Shown: positions 21,836-34,275, counted from the stretch's first letter. The stretch: DNA of 64,000 nt from Parapristionchus giblindavisi (GCA_943737045.1 CALSFV010000281.1:75001-139000), one strand, 5' to 3'. Numbers and translations are program-made. The notes: generated by a model from the sequence alone, not told the origin.

Positions 21836-22026
21836 CTGTGAATAACTTCATTATCATAGGTCGAATAACTAGGTTACACATTTTCAAAATGCGGCTTCGT
21901 AGTTTGTAACGTAGTTTTCGACCTACGGCCTCACCTCCTATGCTTGTGACGTCACTTTTGTCGACGAACCGATTGTCAATACAGTGTCAACGCCCATGCA
22001 TACGGCCTCTGGAGCACATGTCGAAT

Positions 22027-22834
22027 CGTCACGACCGCATCCGCGTGCGGAACGCGTCGCGTACGTGTTCTATTGGGCGCGGATCTCAACAGAACACCGT
22101 GTGGATCGGTGTACCAGTTATTGTCGAGAGGAGTGGTGGAGGAGGATGATCCATGCTGGAAGGTGGACGAGAAAATGGGAGGTGCACGATTTGAGGTACG
22201 CTAGATTTGAGCATACTGTAGATCCCCTTTAGATCATACTATATGCCGAGAGATACTGTAAGAACAGTTCGGAAATGTACATGAACTTGTCATCAATAAT
22301 TAAGTAAGTAAATTAATTCAATAAGCATATGTTAAATTTTCAAAACGGAGAAAACTTTAGTCTTTTAGACGCTATTTTCTCTTGATTTATCGCATTTCAG
22401 AGATTGCCAAAGATCAAAGATCATCGAAAGGACATTATCGATTTTCTTTCATTTTTTCAGTTACCGTATGATTTACAACTGAAAAACATCTCTGGCACTC
22501 TCCATTCACCAATTGTACAGCCTATACGGAAAAGGATGGAAAGGTCTGATGTTGAGGAATTGAACTTTGACAACAGGGAATTTCACGTTTCGTGGCTAGT
22601 AGAATAGCGGGAATTGTGATGGAATTGTAATTATCATATATTGGGTGGCCTACAGCTATTATAATTATCACAAAAAAATGAAAGATTGATCGTCCACCAA
22701 AGTTCAAAGATCGATGATATCGATGATATTCTCAGAATTGCGGTTTGGATGTTTGAATTGATGGATGTATTGATTACATCTGGGCAAATGGAGTTGAAGG
22801 AGTGGAAGTGGCTGAACAACCTAGTAGAAAAGAG
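22027..22834 (+). pseudogene. pde-12: pde-12-like fragment, copy 4 (P1 to P3)
   Basis: P1 begins abruptly at about 22027, fused to dnj-10 intron sequence, and ends at 22195 (LLGADLNRTPCGSV: the Ser after Asn is Arg). P2 22461-22543 lacks one base, a frameshift. P3 22736-22834 has a 12 bp insertion that creates a TGA. Plast is deleted. The P1/dnj-10 fusion is shared with 44788-44956. Confidence 0.8.
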
Positions 22835-22835
22835 G

Positions 22836-23345
22836 TATGACAGAAATATTATTGATCGATTGAATACAAAAATGTATTCAATTGGATTAAGTACTAAGTA
22901 TACCGATTGAATTGTATCAATTAATCTTCGTTCCTGTGATCTGACCCCATCTCTACGAGTATTTCTGTAGGCAATTTGCACATTATTTATTGATCGATAA
23001 AGACTAATTGAGAGAGAAATAATGTATTTTTATCACTATAACATTCGCAACAACAAAACGGAGTAACAATTTCGAGTAATTCATTTGCTATTCATACATT
23101 TATCTACGGCACTATCAATGGAAAATCAATCAATAAATGAACAAACAACTATTCATGATAATGATTTAATGGCCCTACAATCGATAAAGAAGACAAAATC
23201 GATATATTGATTTTTGAAAATTCAATTTGTCTAACACATATTTGGATGAGGATGAATCAAGGGTGCACCAGGAGACAGAGAAGGGGAAGAAGAGATTAAT
23301 ATGAGATCCATTCCTCAATAAATAATATTGTTCAATCGATAAAAC
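22836..23345. repeat. Conserved dnj-10/pde-12 intergenic spacer, inverted
   Basis: Contains the recurring TAAAGACTAATTGAGAGAGA and ACAACAAAACGGAGTAACAA segments and the dnj-10 3' UTR in reverse. No gene. Confidence 0.6.
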
Positions 23346-23551
23346 GTAGTAGAGCGGATCTAGGAAAAATCGTTTTTTTTTTCGTTAATTTAAAAATTGT
23401 AATTTTTCGCATCAAAATGAGTCTTATATAGGGTCAATCCTCACAATATGAGGGGATGAAAATGTAAGATTGTCTGCACTTGGTTGATCGACGTTTCATG
23501 TGCGGCATTAGCTTCCTCGGTATTTGTATTTGACAATCATATGAATCCTAA

Positions 23552-23649
23552 TTCGGTGTTACATTTTTCAAAACGTGCGCACGCCGTAACGACGGAGACG
23601 CGGCGGAGGGTGTTACGGCGTGCGCCCGTTTTGAAAATGTAACACCACC
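23552..23649. mobile_element. 98-bp hairpin MITE with TAA duplication
   Basis: GGTGTTACATTTTTCAAAAC and GCGCACGCCGTAAC are repeated in inverse around an 18 nt GC-rich loop. TAA flanks both sides (23549-23551, 23650-23652), suggesting a PIF/Harbinger-type 3 bp target. The insertion point in the host repeat coincides with that of the MITE at 3391-3597. Confidence 0.75.
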
Positions 23650-23675
23650 TAATGCTTTGCCATGAAATAAATATG

Positions 23676-23953
23676 CATCGATTACATCTGGGCGAATGGA
23701 GTGGAAGGAGTGGAAGTGGCTGAACAACCTAATAGAAAAGAGGTATGACATTAACTTATTTATTTATTTATTCCATCAAATATAATGTGAAGGAGAGATA
23801 TGTATAAGGTCAGAAAAGGGATAGATGTATTTCCGTCGCATAAGGTGATTTCGGTCTTGGCAAGGTAGCAGTTTTCAATTCAAAGGGTTACAGGTACGAA
23901 TTCGAGAAACTTGAACGATAATATTGAAGATTTATGGAAGTGCACGATTTGAG
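23676..23953 (+). pseudogene. pde-12: pde-12 P3 scrap with LINE 3' end
   Basis: 23676-23741 is the 3' two thirds of P3 followed by GTATGAC. 23745-23900 is the reverse complement of a LINE 3' end (TTATTCCATCA, CCGTCGCAT). 23935-23953 is the last 19 nt of P1. Confidence 0.5.
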
Positions 23954-24209
23954 GTAGATTTGGGGATACTGTAAAACCTCTAAAGCCGCACAGTTGCCGA
24001 GAGATACTGTAGGAACAGTTGGGTTATATTGAAGAACTTGTCGTCAATAATTCAGCCATTAAATTAATCCCATAACCATATGTTCAGTATTGAAAAAAGG
24101 AGAATATGAGAAAACTGTTTTAGAAAAAAACTCTATATTATCTTGATTTGCTGCCTTTCAAAGATGATCAAAGATCAAAGATCAACGAAAGGACATAGTA
24201 GATTTTCAG

Positions 24210-25271
24210 TTACCGTATAATCTACAACTGAAGAAGGCACTCCTCCATTCACCAATTGTACATCCGGCACTAGGTCGAATGATAACCGTTGAATAAGAAC
24301 AGACTGGATGATAACCGGAAGCTACCGGATGAGAACTGAGCGTATGAGAACCCACTCAATGAAAACTGAGCGCTTAAGAACCGAGTGAATGAGAACCCAC
24401 AGGATGATAACCCACTAATTGAGAACTGAGCGTATTAGAACCGACCGAATGAGAACCTACTGAATGAGAACCGACCGGATGAGAACCCGCTGAATGAGAA
24501 CGTGTCGGATGAGAACTCAGCGGTCATTTCATGCCAAATTTTGAGCAGATCACGGGTAGATCAGTCTGACATTACAAAATGTGTCGGATGAGAACTCAGC
24601 GGACATTTTATGAAAAACTTATTCAAAAGTCGATCGAGCATTGATTAAACAAGTACCCAATAATCACCCAGGCGCCAGGACGCCGGCGCCGGCGCCCAAA
24701 TAAAAAATTGTTCTAAAGTTGTCAAATCAATTGAGCATTGATCAAACAAGTAATAAATGGTCACAAAGGCGCCAGGACGCTGGCGCCCGCGCCCAAATAA
24801 AAATTTATTAAAATTTTATCAAATCGATTAAGCATTGATAAAACAAGTACCAGAACATTTTTTTATTTGGGCGCGGGCGCCGGCGTCCTGGCGCCTGGGT
24901 GATGATTGGGTACTTGTTTCATCAATGCTCTATCGATCTGACAACTTTCGAACAATTTTTTCATAAAATGACCGCTGAGTTCTCATCCGACACGTTCTCA
25001 CTCAGTTGGTTCTCATCCGGTCGGTTCTCATTCAGTGGGTTCTCATTCAGTGTGTTCCCATCCGGTGGGTTCTCATTCAGCCGGTTATCATCTAGTGTGT
25101 TCTCATACGCACAGTGCTCATCGGGTGGGTTCTTATCCTGTAGGTTCTCATTGAGTGGGTTATCATACGCTCAGTTCTCATCCGGTAGCTTCCGGTTATC
25201 ATCCAGTCGGTTCTTATTCAACGGTTATCATTCGACCTAGTGCCGTACATCCTATACGGATAAGGATGGAA
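24210..25271 (+). pseudogene. pde-12: pde-12 P2 split by a foldback element
   Basis: P2 starts at 24210 after TTTTCAG, lacks nine bases (AACATCTCT), is interrupted at 24264 and resumes at 25252-25271. Its donor has changed from GGTGTG to GATTTG. Clearly dead. Confidence 0.75.
24265..25245. mobile_element. 981-bp foldback element made of GATGAGAAC repeats
   Basis: Starts CGGCACTAGGTCGAATGATA and ends with the inverse, flanked by TACATC duplications (24259-24264, 25246-25251). Each ~300 bp arm is a run of ~14-16 bp repeats of the type GGATGAGAACCCACT. The centre has GCGCC-rich inverted blocks (GGCGCCAGGACGCCGGCGCC and relatives) and spacers ending ACAAGTACC. No transposase; the superfamily is not known to me. 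Confidence 0.85.
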
Positions 25272-25339
25272 AGATTTGAGATTTTGGGGAATTTGAACTT
25301 TGATAACAAGACATTTTCATGTTTCATGACCATTGACCA

Positions 25340-25440
25340 CCATTCTACCTTTCAAAATATCAACCACTTCCCATTCAACATTAGCCTCACGAACTATTGA
25401 TATTTGGAATAATCTCCCTGATGCTATTGTGCAGGCTTCA
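25340..25440 (+). mobile_element. LINE reverse-transcriptase C-terminal scrap
   Basis: One frame reads TLASRTIDIWNNLPDAIVQA, the same WN.LP C-terminal block seen at 13711-14085 but from a different family member. It replaces part of the P2-P3 intron. Confidence 0.6.
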
Positions 25441-26079
25441 CCAACAGTAATATTATTGATCGATTGATTGAATACAAAATGCACTGCGAAAGATCATAAT
25501 CATTGCTTGATCTTACCTTTGGACTAGCAATTTCATTGGCTTCGATTGTCGCCTTGTGAATATATGAATTGGTTGAAACATGAACATTACAGGTCTCTCG
25601 ACACACTGCCCTCCCATCACGAGTGGCCCCATCTGATCATCTAGCCATAGTAATGTATAACATTCGCAACAATAAATTGGAATAACAATTTCGAGTAATT
25701 CATTTGCTGCTGGTGGTTCACGAAATCGCCGCACGCGTCTCGACCGCTTCCGCAAGCGGAACGCGTCGCGTACGCGTCCTATTGGGCGCGGATCACAACA
25801 GTACACCCTGCTGATCGGTGAACCAGATACTGTCGAGAGGAGTGGTGGAGGAGGATGATCCATGCTGGAAGATGGATGAGAAAATGGGAGGTGCACGATT
25901 TGAGGTACGGTAGGTTTGGGAATACTGTAGGTCCTTTAGAGGCGTACAGAATGCCGAGAGATACTGTATGAGTATGTTGAAAATGTGCATGATCTTGATA
26001 TCAATCATTAAGCCTTTAAATTAATTCCATAACCATATATTCAGTTTTCAAAAAGGAGAATATGAGAAAACTCTGTTAG

Positions 26080-26466
26080 ACCCTCTTCTATTAAACTACT
26101 TAGAGGCAAATTTAGGATTTCAAATAAGAAAAATCACTATTTCAATACATATATTACAAGAAATGGGTTGAATTTCTCCAATTCAGGGTCCCGTTTCCAA
26201 TACAGGCACAATAACTTCTTTTTTGCGAGCGGCCCGTTTGCTTACAAAACCCGAAAATAGAATCTCCTTTGATGTTGGAGACTGATCTGCATGTCCTGTT
26301 GTCGCCTATTCATACAGATTCTCTTCCCTCCCCCCCCCCCCAATTCTATCGTCCCTTAAGAACACTGATATCTCCTTCTAGGCTCAATCCATAAGCACTA
26401 TTTCATTCCATTCCTTATTTTCTTCACTTGTTTATTTATTTGTTTCACATCATTTGTTCGCTAAAT
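26080..26466. other. Insertion in pde-12 intron, unassigned
   Basis: No ORF or repeat recognised apart from a C run near 26332-26341. Confidence 0.3.
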
Positions 26467-26467
26467 G

Positions 26468-26468
<1 letters not shown>

Positions 26469-26556
<88 letters not shown>
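26469..26556. repeat. (AT)n microsatellite
   Basis: About 88 bp of alternating AT interrupted by a single G near 26514. Confidence 0.95.
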
Positions 26557-26558
<2 letters not shown>

Positions 26559-27579
26559 TCTTGATTTATCGCCTTTCAAAGAATATCAAAGATCAACGAA
26601 AGGACATTATCGATTTTCCTTTCAATTATCGATTTTCAGTTACCGTATGATCTACAACTGAAGAACATCTCTGGCACTCCTCCATTCACCAATTGTACAG
26701 CTTATACAGATAAGGAGGGGAAGGTGTAATGTTGGGGAATTTGAACTTTAACCAGGCATTCGTGGGCTATCTTTGACGCTGGAAATTTAAATCGGGTTGA
26801 GGAATTTCCTACCCACTCTTTATTGTTGACTGAATTTTGGCTACATCTTGTGGTTCTTCTCGCTAGCGACAATGACTGCCACTTTAATTACAAGGCAATT
26901 TCATGTTTCATGGCTATTAAAATAGTTTTCATTTCGATGGATTTGTAATAGTCGTGGCCTAGTTGGTTTTTTATTTTAATTATACCAAAAATGAAAGATT
27001 GACAATCCAGCGAAGGCTAAAGATCAAAGTTCAATTGATGATATTCTTAGAATTGCGGTTTCGATGGATGTATCGATTACATATGGGCGAATGGAGTTGA
27101 AAGAGTGGAAGTGGCTGAACAGCCTAATAGAAAAGAGGTATGACAGTAATATTATCGATTGGTTGATTGAATACAAAAATGTACTGCACAAGATAATAAT
27201 CATATATTTGTACGACTCATCGGGTATTTTAATAATCATGATATTATACTAATAATATAATGCGATGTTTATTTGTCATTGCCCTCGACTGCATCCGTGG
27301 GAGTATATGAATTGGTTGAATCATGAACATTACAGGTCTCTCGACACACTGCCCTCCCATCACGAGTGGCCCCATCTGATCATCTAGCCATAGTAATGAG
27401 TGCACGATACACTCAAGAGTGACCTTAAGTACTTACTTATCGACTAACACCTTAAGGAAAATAAGATAAAACTCTCGTAGACGCTATTTTATCTTGATTT
27501 TTTGCCTTTCAAAGGTTATCAAAGATCAAATATCAACGAAAAGACACTATCGATTTTCCTTTCAATTGTCTATTTTCAG

Positions 27580-28148
27580 TTACCGTATGATCTCCAACTG
27601 AAGAACATCTCTGGTACTCCTCCATACATCAATTGTACATCCTATACGGATAAGGATGGACAGGTGTGTGGTGTTGGGGAATTTGTGCTTTGACAACATG
27701 GCAATTTCATGTTTCATGACTATTAGAATAGCGGGCATTGCGAAGGAATTGTAATATCATTGTGGTTTATCTAATTATCGCAAAATGAAGTATTGATCGT
27801 CCACCAAAGATCAAAGATCAACCGATGATATTTTCAGAATTGCGGTTTCGATGGATGTATCGATTACACATGGGCTAATGGAGTAGTTGTAGTGGAAGTG
27901 GCTGAACAACCTAGTAGAAAAGAGGTATGACAGTAATATTATCGATTGATTGAATGCAAAAATGCCCTGAACATAATCACAATCGGATATTTTAATAATT
28001 ATGCTATTATACTAATAATATATTGCGATGTTTATTTATCGTTGAAACATGAACATTACAGGTCTCTCGACACACTGCCCTCCCATCACGAGTGGCCCGA
28101 TCTGATCATCTAGCCATAGTAATGAGTGCACGATACACTCAACAGTGA
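27580..28148 (+). pseudogene. pde-12: pde-12-like fragment, copy 7 (P2, P3, Plast)
   Basis: P2 27580-27663 (PPYINCTSYTDKDGQ), P3 27838-27924 and Plast 28062-28148. Frames and splice sites are intact, but P1 and everything upstream are missing: the copy starts within the P1-P2 intron, joined to the end of the previous Plast. Confidence 0.8.
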
Positions 28149-28329
28149 CCTTAAGTACTTACTTATCGACTAACACCTTAAGTCTTTGTGTCTTAGTGGA
28201 TTAAGTACTAAGTATATCGATTGACTTGTATCAATTAATGTTCGTTCCTGTGATCTGACTCCGTTTGTACGAGTATTTTTATAGGCAATTTGTATATTAT
28301 ATATAGATTTATTGATTGATAAAGACTAA

Positions 28330-28671
28330 TTCTTCTTTCTTCATCTTCTCTTCTTCTTCTTCTTTCTTCATCTTCTCTTTTTCTTCTTCTTTCTTCATCT
28401 TCTCTTCTTCTTCTTCTTCTTTCTTCATCTTCTCTTCTTCTTCTTCTTTCTTGATCTTCTCTTCTTCTTCTTCTTTCTTCATCTTCTCTTCTTCTTCTTC
28501 TTTCTTTATCTTCGCTTCTTCTTCTTCTTTCTTGATCTTCGCTTCTTCTTCTTCTTTCTTGATCTTCTCTTCTTCTACTTCTTCTTTCTTTATCTTCTCT
28601 TCTTCTTCTTCTTTCTTTATCTTCTCTTCTTCTTCTTCTTTCTTCATCTTCTCTTCTTCTTCTTCTTTCAC
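28330..28671 (-). repeat. Minisatellite, 342 bp, dnj-10 D8-derived
   Basis: Minus-strand unit GAAGAAGAAGAGAAGATGAA, 27-33 bp, encoding EEEEEKMKK repeats. It matches the Glu/Lys stretch of dnj-10 exon D8 and the large array at 55806-60911. Its left flank is the recurring TAAAGACTAATT; its right flank is a Plast fragment beginning at codon TAL. Confidence 0.9.
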
Positions 28672-28743
28672 TGCCCTGCCATCACGAGTGGCCCCATCTG
28701 ATCATCTAGCCATAGTAATGAGTGCACGATACACTCAACAGTG
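28672..28743 (+). pseudogene. pde-12: pde-12 Plast fragment
   Basis: Encodes TALPSRVAPSDHLAIVMSAR to stop, with its 5' end replaced by the minisatellite. Confidence 0.75.
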
Positions 28744-29270
28744 ACCTTAAGTACTTACTTATCGACTTATGCCTTAAGCTTAAAAGCCTTAGTGTTTTAG
28801 TGGATTAAGTACTAAGTATATCGATTGAATTGTATCAATTAATCTTCGTTCCTGTGATCTGACCCCATCTCTACGAGTATTTCTGTAGGCAATTTGCACA
28901 TTATTTATTGATTGATAAAGACTAATTGAGAGAGAACTAATGTATTTTTATTTCTATAGCATTCGCAACAACAAAATGGGGTAACAATTTCGAGTAATTC
29001 ATTTTCTATTCATACACTTATCTACGGAGCTTTCAATGAAAAATCAATCAAGAAATGAACAAACAACTATTTATGATAATGATTTAATGGCCTAACAATC
29101 GATAAAGAAGACAAAATCGATATATTGATTAAAAATTCAATTTGTCTAACACATATTTGGATGAGGATGAATCAAGGGTGCACAAGGAGACAGAGAAGGG
29201 AAGAAGAGATATTAATATGAGATCCATCAATCAATAAATCATATTGATCGATCGATAAAACGTAGATACA

Positions 29271-31208
29271 CTATGAGCTAGAAGCCTTCTTCTCCTTTCC
29301 CTTCTCGCCTTCGGACGCCTCACTCTTATCCTCACTCTTCGAAAGATTTGCAATCAGTTAAACTTCGATGGTGGTTCTACAGATTCCCATTGAGCAGAGG
29401 TTCACTGTCTAGAACCTTATTGCCGAAACAGTGAATTACGCCGCTGCTAATAACTACATATTTCTAATTTACAAATATCTCATTTCATGGGTTTTTCATG
29501 TTTATTATGATCTATATCTATTTCAGTCAATTAAAGCTAATTTCCGGAAGTCTCAAGTCAACGAATCAATCAATAATCTACCATCATCCGAATATGCTCC
29601 TTTTGATCTTGCCTAACCACCCGTCTTCCTCTTCTGTCGTGCCTGCAAACAAGGCTATTTCGCTGGTTTTTTAAGGAAATCATGGAAAGTGGTCGATAGT
29701 AAAGATCGATATATGCGACACTTTCGTGTTTACACGCACAATCTACCGTACGACAGAGATCAAAGATCAAATATGAGATCAAAGATCAAATACGAGTTCA
29801 AAGATCAAAGAAAAAGTACGAACCTTGTTCGTGTTTCTCAGTCGTTTTCTGTTCACTCTTTACATTACTCTTCTCATTCTCCTTCTTCATCTTCTTTTCC
29901 TCTTCTTCTTTGTTCATCTTCTTCTCCTTCTCCTCTTCCTCTTCCATTCCCCGTACCGTACCCGTTTTCGGTTTATCGATCTTTGCCCATTCCTTCATCA
30001 AACGACGTTGCTCCACTTTCAGGTATCTGAAGGAGACACGTCAACTTTACCGACACGAATTACCATACTAGACAGGACCCACTCGGTTTCAGCAGCCGTC
30101 AAACTCGATATAGCCAAAATTAGCATAGAACGATACTACCCGCTAATTTCATGATTCAACCATTTCAAAAAGGATGCAACTAGATAGAGTGTTATTAATA
30201 CAATCGGATCGTGAAAAATCAATAATCAATACTTACTTTGGTACATTGATGCGCACGTTGATGTATTGATCGTCGGCACCCCATGCATTCGCCCGTTTAA
30301 CGCCTTTGCCGGTGAGTCTGTGAATAACTTCATTATCATAGGTCGAATAACTAGGTTACACATTTTCAAAATGCGGCTTCGTAGTTTGTAACGTAGTTTT
30401 CGACCTATGTTCATTTGGTCGAGAATTCCATGAACGCAGATAAACGGTTTGTCGACAAACGTGACGTCACAACCGTATGCGAAGGATCTTTGGCCTACGG
30501 TTGTGACGTCACGTTTGCCAACGTTCATGGATACGACAATAGAAGGCATGGCACAGTGCAAAATTCACCTCAAAACAATATTTTGGAATTGTATTCTTTC
30601 ATTCATTCAGTGACCTTTGGAACATTTTCAGATAGATGTCAGAATAAATCTATAACTACAAGTCTACCGTACCTCAACTTCGTATGACTACTGAAGTTGA
30701 GGTACGGTAAACTTGTAGTTATACAGGGTGAGACCTGAATGCTGGTATCCTCGTAGATGCCAGGGACACGCACCGTACCACCGAGGATCGCTTGTGCTAC
30801 CGTAATCTGAAGAAGAATCAAACAATAAATTCTGAGCTAATCAATAAAGTATACATAATCAATAAACTAACATCGACATCAACGTAGATATCATCTCCAC
30901 TTCTCGTGAATTTGTTTAATCGAGCGACGTTGAAATGGACGAGAACTTGCGTCTCAAAATATTTTATTATTTTTAGTATTTATTTATATTTATTATTACT
31001 ATTAATATTTTTCATACAATTATGCTCGCTCCAATTTTTCCAACAATAAACCAGTTGAATTCAAGTTTCACGAATGACAAATAAAACAAAGATTTTATAC
31101 AATCCAGTTGTAGCCTAATGACGTGATAAGAAAAAATTAAAAGAACAAAAAATGAACCTTTCCAGTCTGATATCGAATCGTCTCTTTGTCGTGTGTACCG
31201 GCCGAAAT
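29271..31208 (-). pseudogene. dnj-10: dnj-10-like fragment, copy 6 (D4 to D9b)
   Basis: D4 31158-31208 (SAGTHDKETIRYQTGK), D5 30872-30952 (QVLVHFNVARLNKF), D6 30733-30806 (ITVAQAILGGTVRVPGIYED), whose 3' part is broken by a small inverted duplication at 30668-30710, D7 30237-30317, D8 29824-30026 (203 nt, open), D9a 29584-29642 (KIKRSIFG-stop), and D9b about 29271-29345 with TTGCAA instead of a CAG acceptor. Nearly intact apart from D6. It mirrors the better copy at 40034-42007. Confidence 0.85.
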
Positions 31209-31254
31209 CTAAACGAACATAATTTTTTGTTGTGGTCTCGGAGTACAGTAGCGC

Positions 31255-31550
31255 CGGAAAGTCAGTGCCAACTTTTTTTGTTTTTGCTATATTTTGTGAA
31301 CCAAGCGTGCTATCGGGCCGCTCTCGCGAGTTCTTATGCAAAATTTATCGAGGAATCCGGACCTGATATTGTGGACTCATGAAAATTTCTCATTATTGCG
31401 CAATGATGACGCAATCGAAGTGCACTTTTTTGAGAAATCATAACTAATTAAAGACGAATACGAGATTCAATTATATTGTTGTGAGGGAGCAAATTAAGTA
31501 AATTCAGTTATGCATTAATACAGTAATGATAGAATAACCATGAAATAAGG
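31255..31550. mobile_element. Tc1/mariner-type element fragment
   Basis: TACAGTAGCGCCGGAAAGTC resembles a Tc1-like terminus next to TA and interrupts the intron upstream of D4. The far end merges into pde-12 P0 sequence. A mirror copy occupies about 39705-40000. Confidence 0.45.
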
Positions 31551-31570
31551 TCATAACAATTAGATTGTAG

Positions 31571-33728
31571 ATGATCGAATTGGCTGATTCTCTCACAAAA
31601 AAGATCAAATACGAGATCAAAGATCAAATACGAGATCATAGATCAAAGATCAAATACGAGATCAAAGATCAAATACGATATCAACGTAATTTTTTTAAAG
31701 TATTTTGTCAAATTTTCAATGCACCCTCTCCCTGTGTTGGAAAAAACGCTGTGATTTCCCGTACCCGGTAGATCGAAGTTTCATCTGCGCCATTAGTTTC
31801 TGTGCTATTTGTATTAGTCAATGAGACTGAGCTATAGAATATCCATGAAATGAATTCATAACAGTTCGATTGTAGATGATCAAATTGGCTGATTCTCTCA
31901 CAAATGAGTCCTCATCGCTGCTACCACTCATCTTCATCACGATCCACGACATGAACATGTTAAGGTCTGGGTTGATTGGAATATTTGTCATGATAAAAAG
32001 CACATTATATTGAACGACTGATTATGCGAGATATATAGGGGATGAAACCAGATACTGTCTGGTTTAAGAAAACGGGAAATGTGCAACATTGTTCTGTTTT
32101 GTGCAATTAGGCTGAAGAATAGATTGACAATGAGATTTCAATTGACAATTGTTATCTATAGGTTCTTCAAATACTGCTGGTGGTTCGGGAAATCGCCGCA
32201 CGCGTCTCGACCGCTTCCGCGAGCGAAACGCGTCGCGTACGCGTCCTATTGCGCGCGGATCTCAACAGTACATCGTGCGGATCGGTGTATCAATTACTGT
32301 CGAGAGGAGTGGTGGAGGAGGATGATCCATATTGGAAGATGGATGAGAAAATGGGAGGTGCACGATTTGAGGTACGGTAGATTTGGGGTTACGGTAGATC
32401 CCTTGGGGCCTTGCAGTATGCCGAGAGATACTGTAGGAGCACTTTGGAAATGTGCATGGACTTGTCTTTTAGCCATTAAATTAATCACATGACCATATGT
32501 TCAATATTCAAAAGGAGAATAAGAGAAAACTCTTTTATGTAGATCCTATTTTCTCTAGATTTATCGCCTTTCAAAGATTATCAAAGATCAAAGAAAGCTC
32601 ATCATCGATTTTCAGTTACCGTATGATCTACAACTGAAGAACATTTCTGGCACTCCTCCATTCACCAATTGTACAGCTTATATGGATAAAGAAGGAAAGG
32701 TTTGTGCTGTTAGGAATTTGAACTTTGACAACATGGCAATTTCATGTCTCATGACTATTAGAATAGCGGGTGTTCCGATTAGAGATGTTCGTTAATGAAA
32801 ATTTTCGTTAATTCGTTAAGTCGTTAAATTAACAAAAAATAAGTCGTTAATTTTCGTTAATTTCGTTAACTTTTGTTAATGCTCAGTGTGTATTTTTTTC
32901 TCGAAACACGTTTATTTATTAGAACAACATGAACAGTGATGTCCCATAAATCGATATATCAATTGTTTTTAAATGAATACAGAAAACAGAAAAAAGAAAG
33001 ACATTGGACAAAAAAAACAGAAAAAAAGAAAGAAATTGGACAAAAAAATTGATTTTGCCTAGAAGAGGGTAGGTAGATGTGTAGGAAAAATACGCTTCTC
33101 CAGCATCCAGCCACTCATTTTCATTAACGAAAAAATTAACGAAAATGAACTTATTTTCGTTAATTCGTTAATCGTTAAATTTAACGAAAAATATCGTTAA
33201 AATTAATGATTTTCGTTAATTCGTTAATCGTTAATACCATCTCTGGTTCCGATGGAATTGTAATGGGCCTGTCTTCTCTGTTCTTACAACTAATTATCGC
33301 AAAAATGAAAAATTGATCGTTGCACAAATATCAAAGATCAAAGATCAATTGATGATCTTCTCAAAATTGCGACTTCGATGGATGTATCGATTACATTTGG
33401 ACGAATGGAGTAGAAGGAGTGGAAGTGGCTGAACAACCTAGTAGAAAAGAGGTATGAAAGTAATATTATCGATTGATTGATTGAATACAAAAATGCACTG
33501 CACAAAATCATAATCATTGCTTTGTACGACTCATCTCATCGGATATTATATTGCCATTGCCTTCAATTGTCAAGCGCTATATCCATTACATTTCACGCCA
33601 TTTTATGAATATATGAATTGATTGAAACATGAACATTACAGGTCTCTCGACACACTGCCCTCCCATCACGAATGGCCCCATCTGATCATCTAGCCATAGT
33701 AATGAGTGCACGATACACTCAACAGTGA
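31571..33728 (+). pseudogene. pde-12: pde-12-like fragment, copy 8 (P0 to Plast; left of palindrome 2)
   Basis: A broken P0 at 31571-31603 runs into AAAGATCAAATACGAG repeats. A second P0 (31876-31964) is 89 nt instead of 90, a frameshift near its middle. P1 32162-32371 is full length and open, but reads LLRADLNSTSCGSV. P2 32616-32699 is intact. P3 33365-33451 has an acceptor changed from CAG to CAA. Plast 33642-33728 is intact. A hAT-like MITE lies in the P2-P3 intron. Confidence 0.85.
32780..33245. mobile_element. hAT-type MITE of CGTTAA repeats, left arm
   Basis: 8 bp target duplication GTTCCGAT at 32772-32779 and 33246-33253. Termini TAGAGATG / CATCTCTG. Subterminal runs of TTCGTTAATTCGTTAA on both sides. 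466 bp, no transposase. Confidence 0.85.
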
Positions 33729-34275
33729 CCTTAAGTACTTACTTATCGACTTATGCCTTAAGCTTAAAAGCCTTAGTGTTTTAGTGGATTAAGTACTATC
33801 GACTATTATTGATTAGTATTATCGATTGTGTATCAATTAATGTTCGTTCCTGTGATCTGACCCGTTTGTACGAGTATTTCTGTAGGCAATTTGTATATTA
33901 TTTATTGATTTATTGATTGATAAAGACTAATTGAGAGAGAAATAATGTATTTTTATCACTATAACATTCGCAACAACAAAACGGGGTAACAATTTCGAGT
34001 AATTCATTTTCTATTCATACATTTATCTACGGAGCTTTCAATGAAAAATCAATCAAGAAATGAACAAACAACTATTTATGATAATGATTTAATGGCCTAA
34101 CAATCGATAAAGAAGACAAAATCGATATATTGATTAAAAATTCAATTTGTCTAACACATATTTGGATGAGGATGAATCAAGGGTGCACAAGGAGACAGAG
34201 AAGGGAAGAAGAGATATTAATATGAGATCCATCAATCAATAAATCATATTGATCGATCGATAAAACGTAGATACA

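Larger units (their letters stand above)
25593..27422 (+). pseudogene. pde-12: pde-12-like fragments, copies 5/6
   Basis: 25593-25655 is a truncated Plast. P1 25706-25904 follows directly (LLGADHNSTPADR, with Leu replaced by His in the catalytic block), then P2 26640-26723, P3 27051-27137 (GCIDYIWANGVERVEVAEQ) and Plast 27336-27422 ending TQE-stop. P2, P3 and Plast are open with good splice sites. P1 lacks its 5' end and the P1-P2 intron has a 450 bp insertion ending in an AT microsatellite. Confidence 0.8.

Noticed and set aside
24265..25245. CRISPR-like array because of regular short repeats
   Set aside because: Repeats are degenerate, have no unique spacers and lie in inverted arms of an element with a target duplication, in a eukaryotic context.
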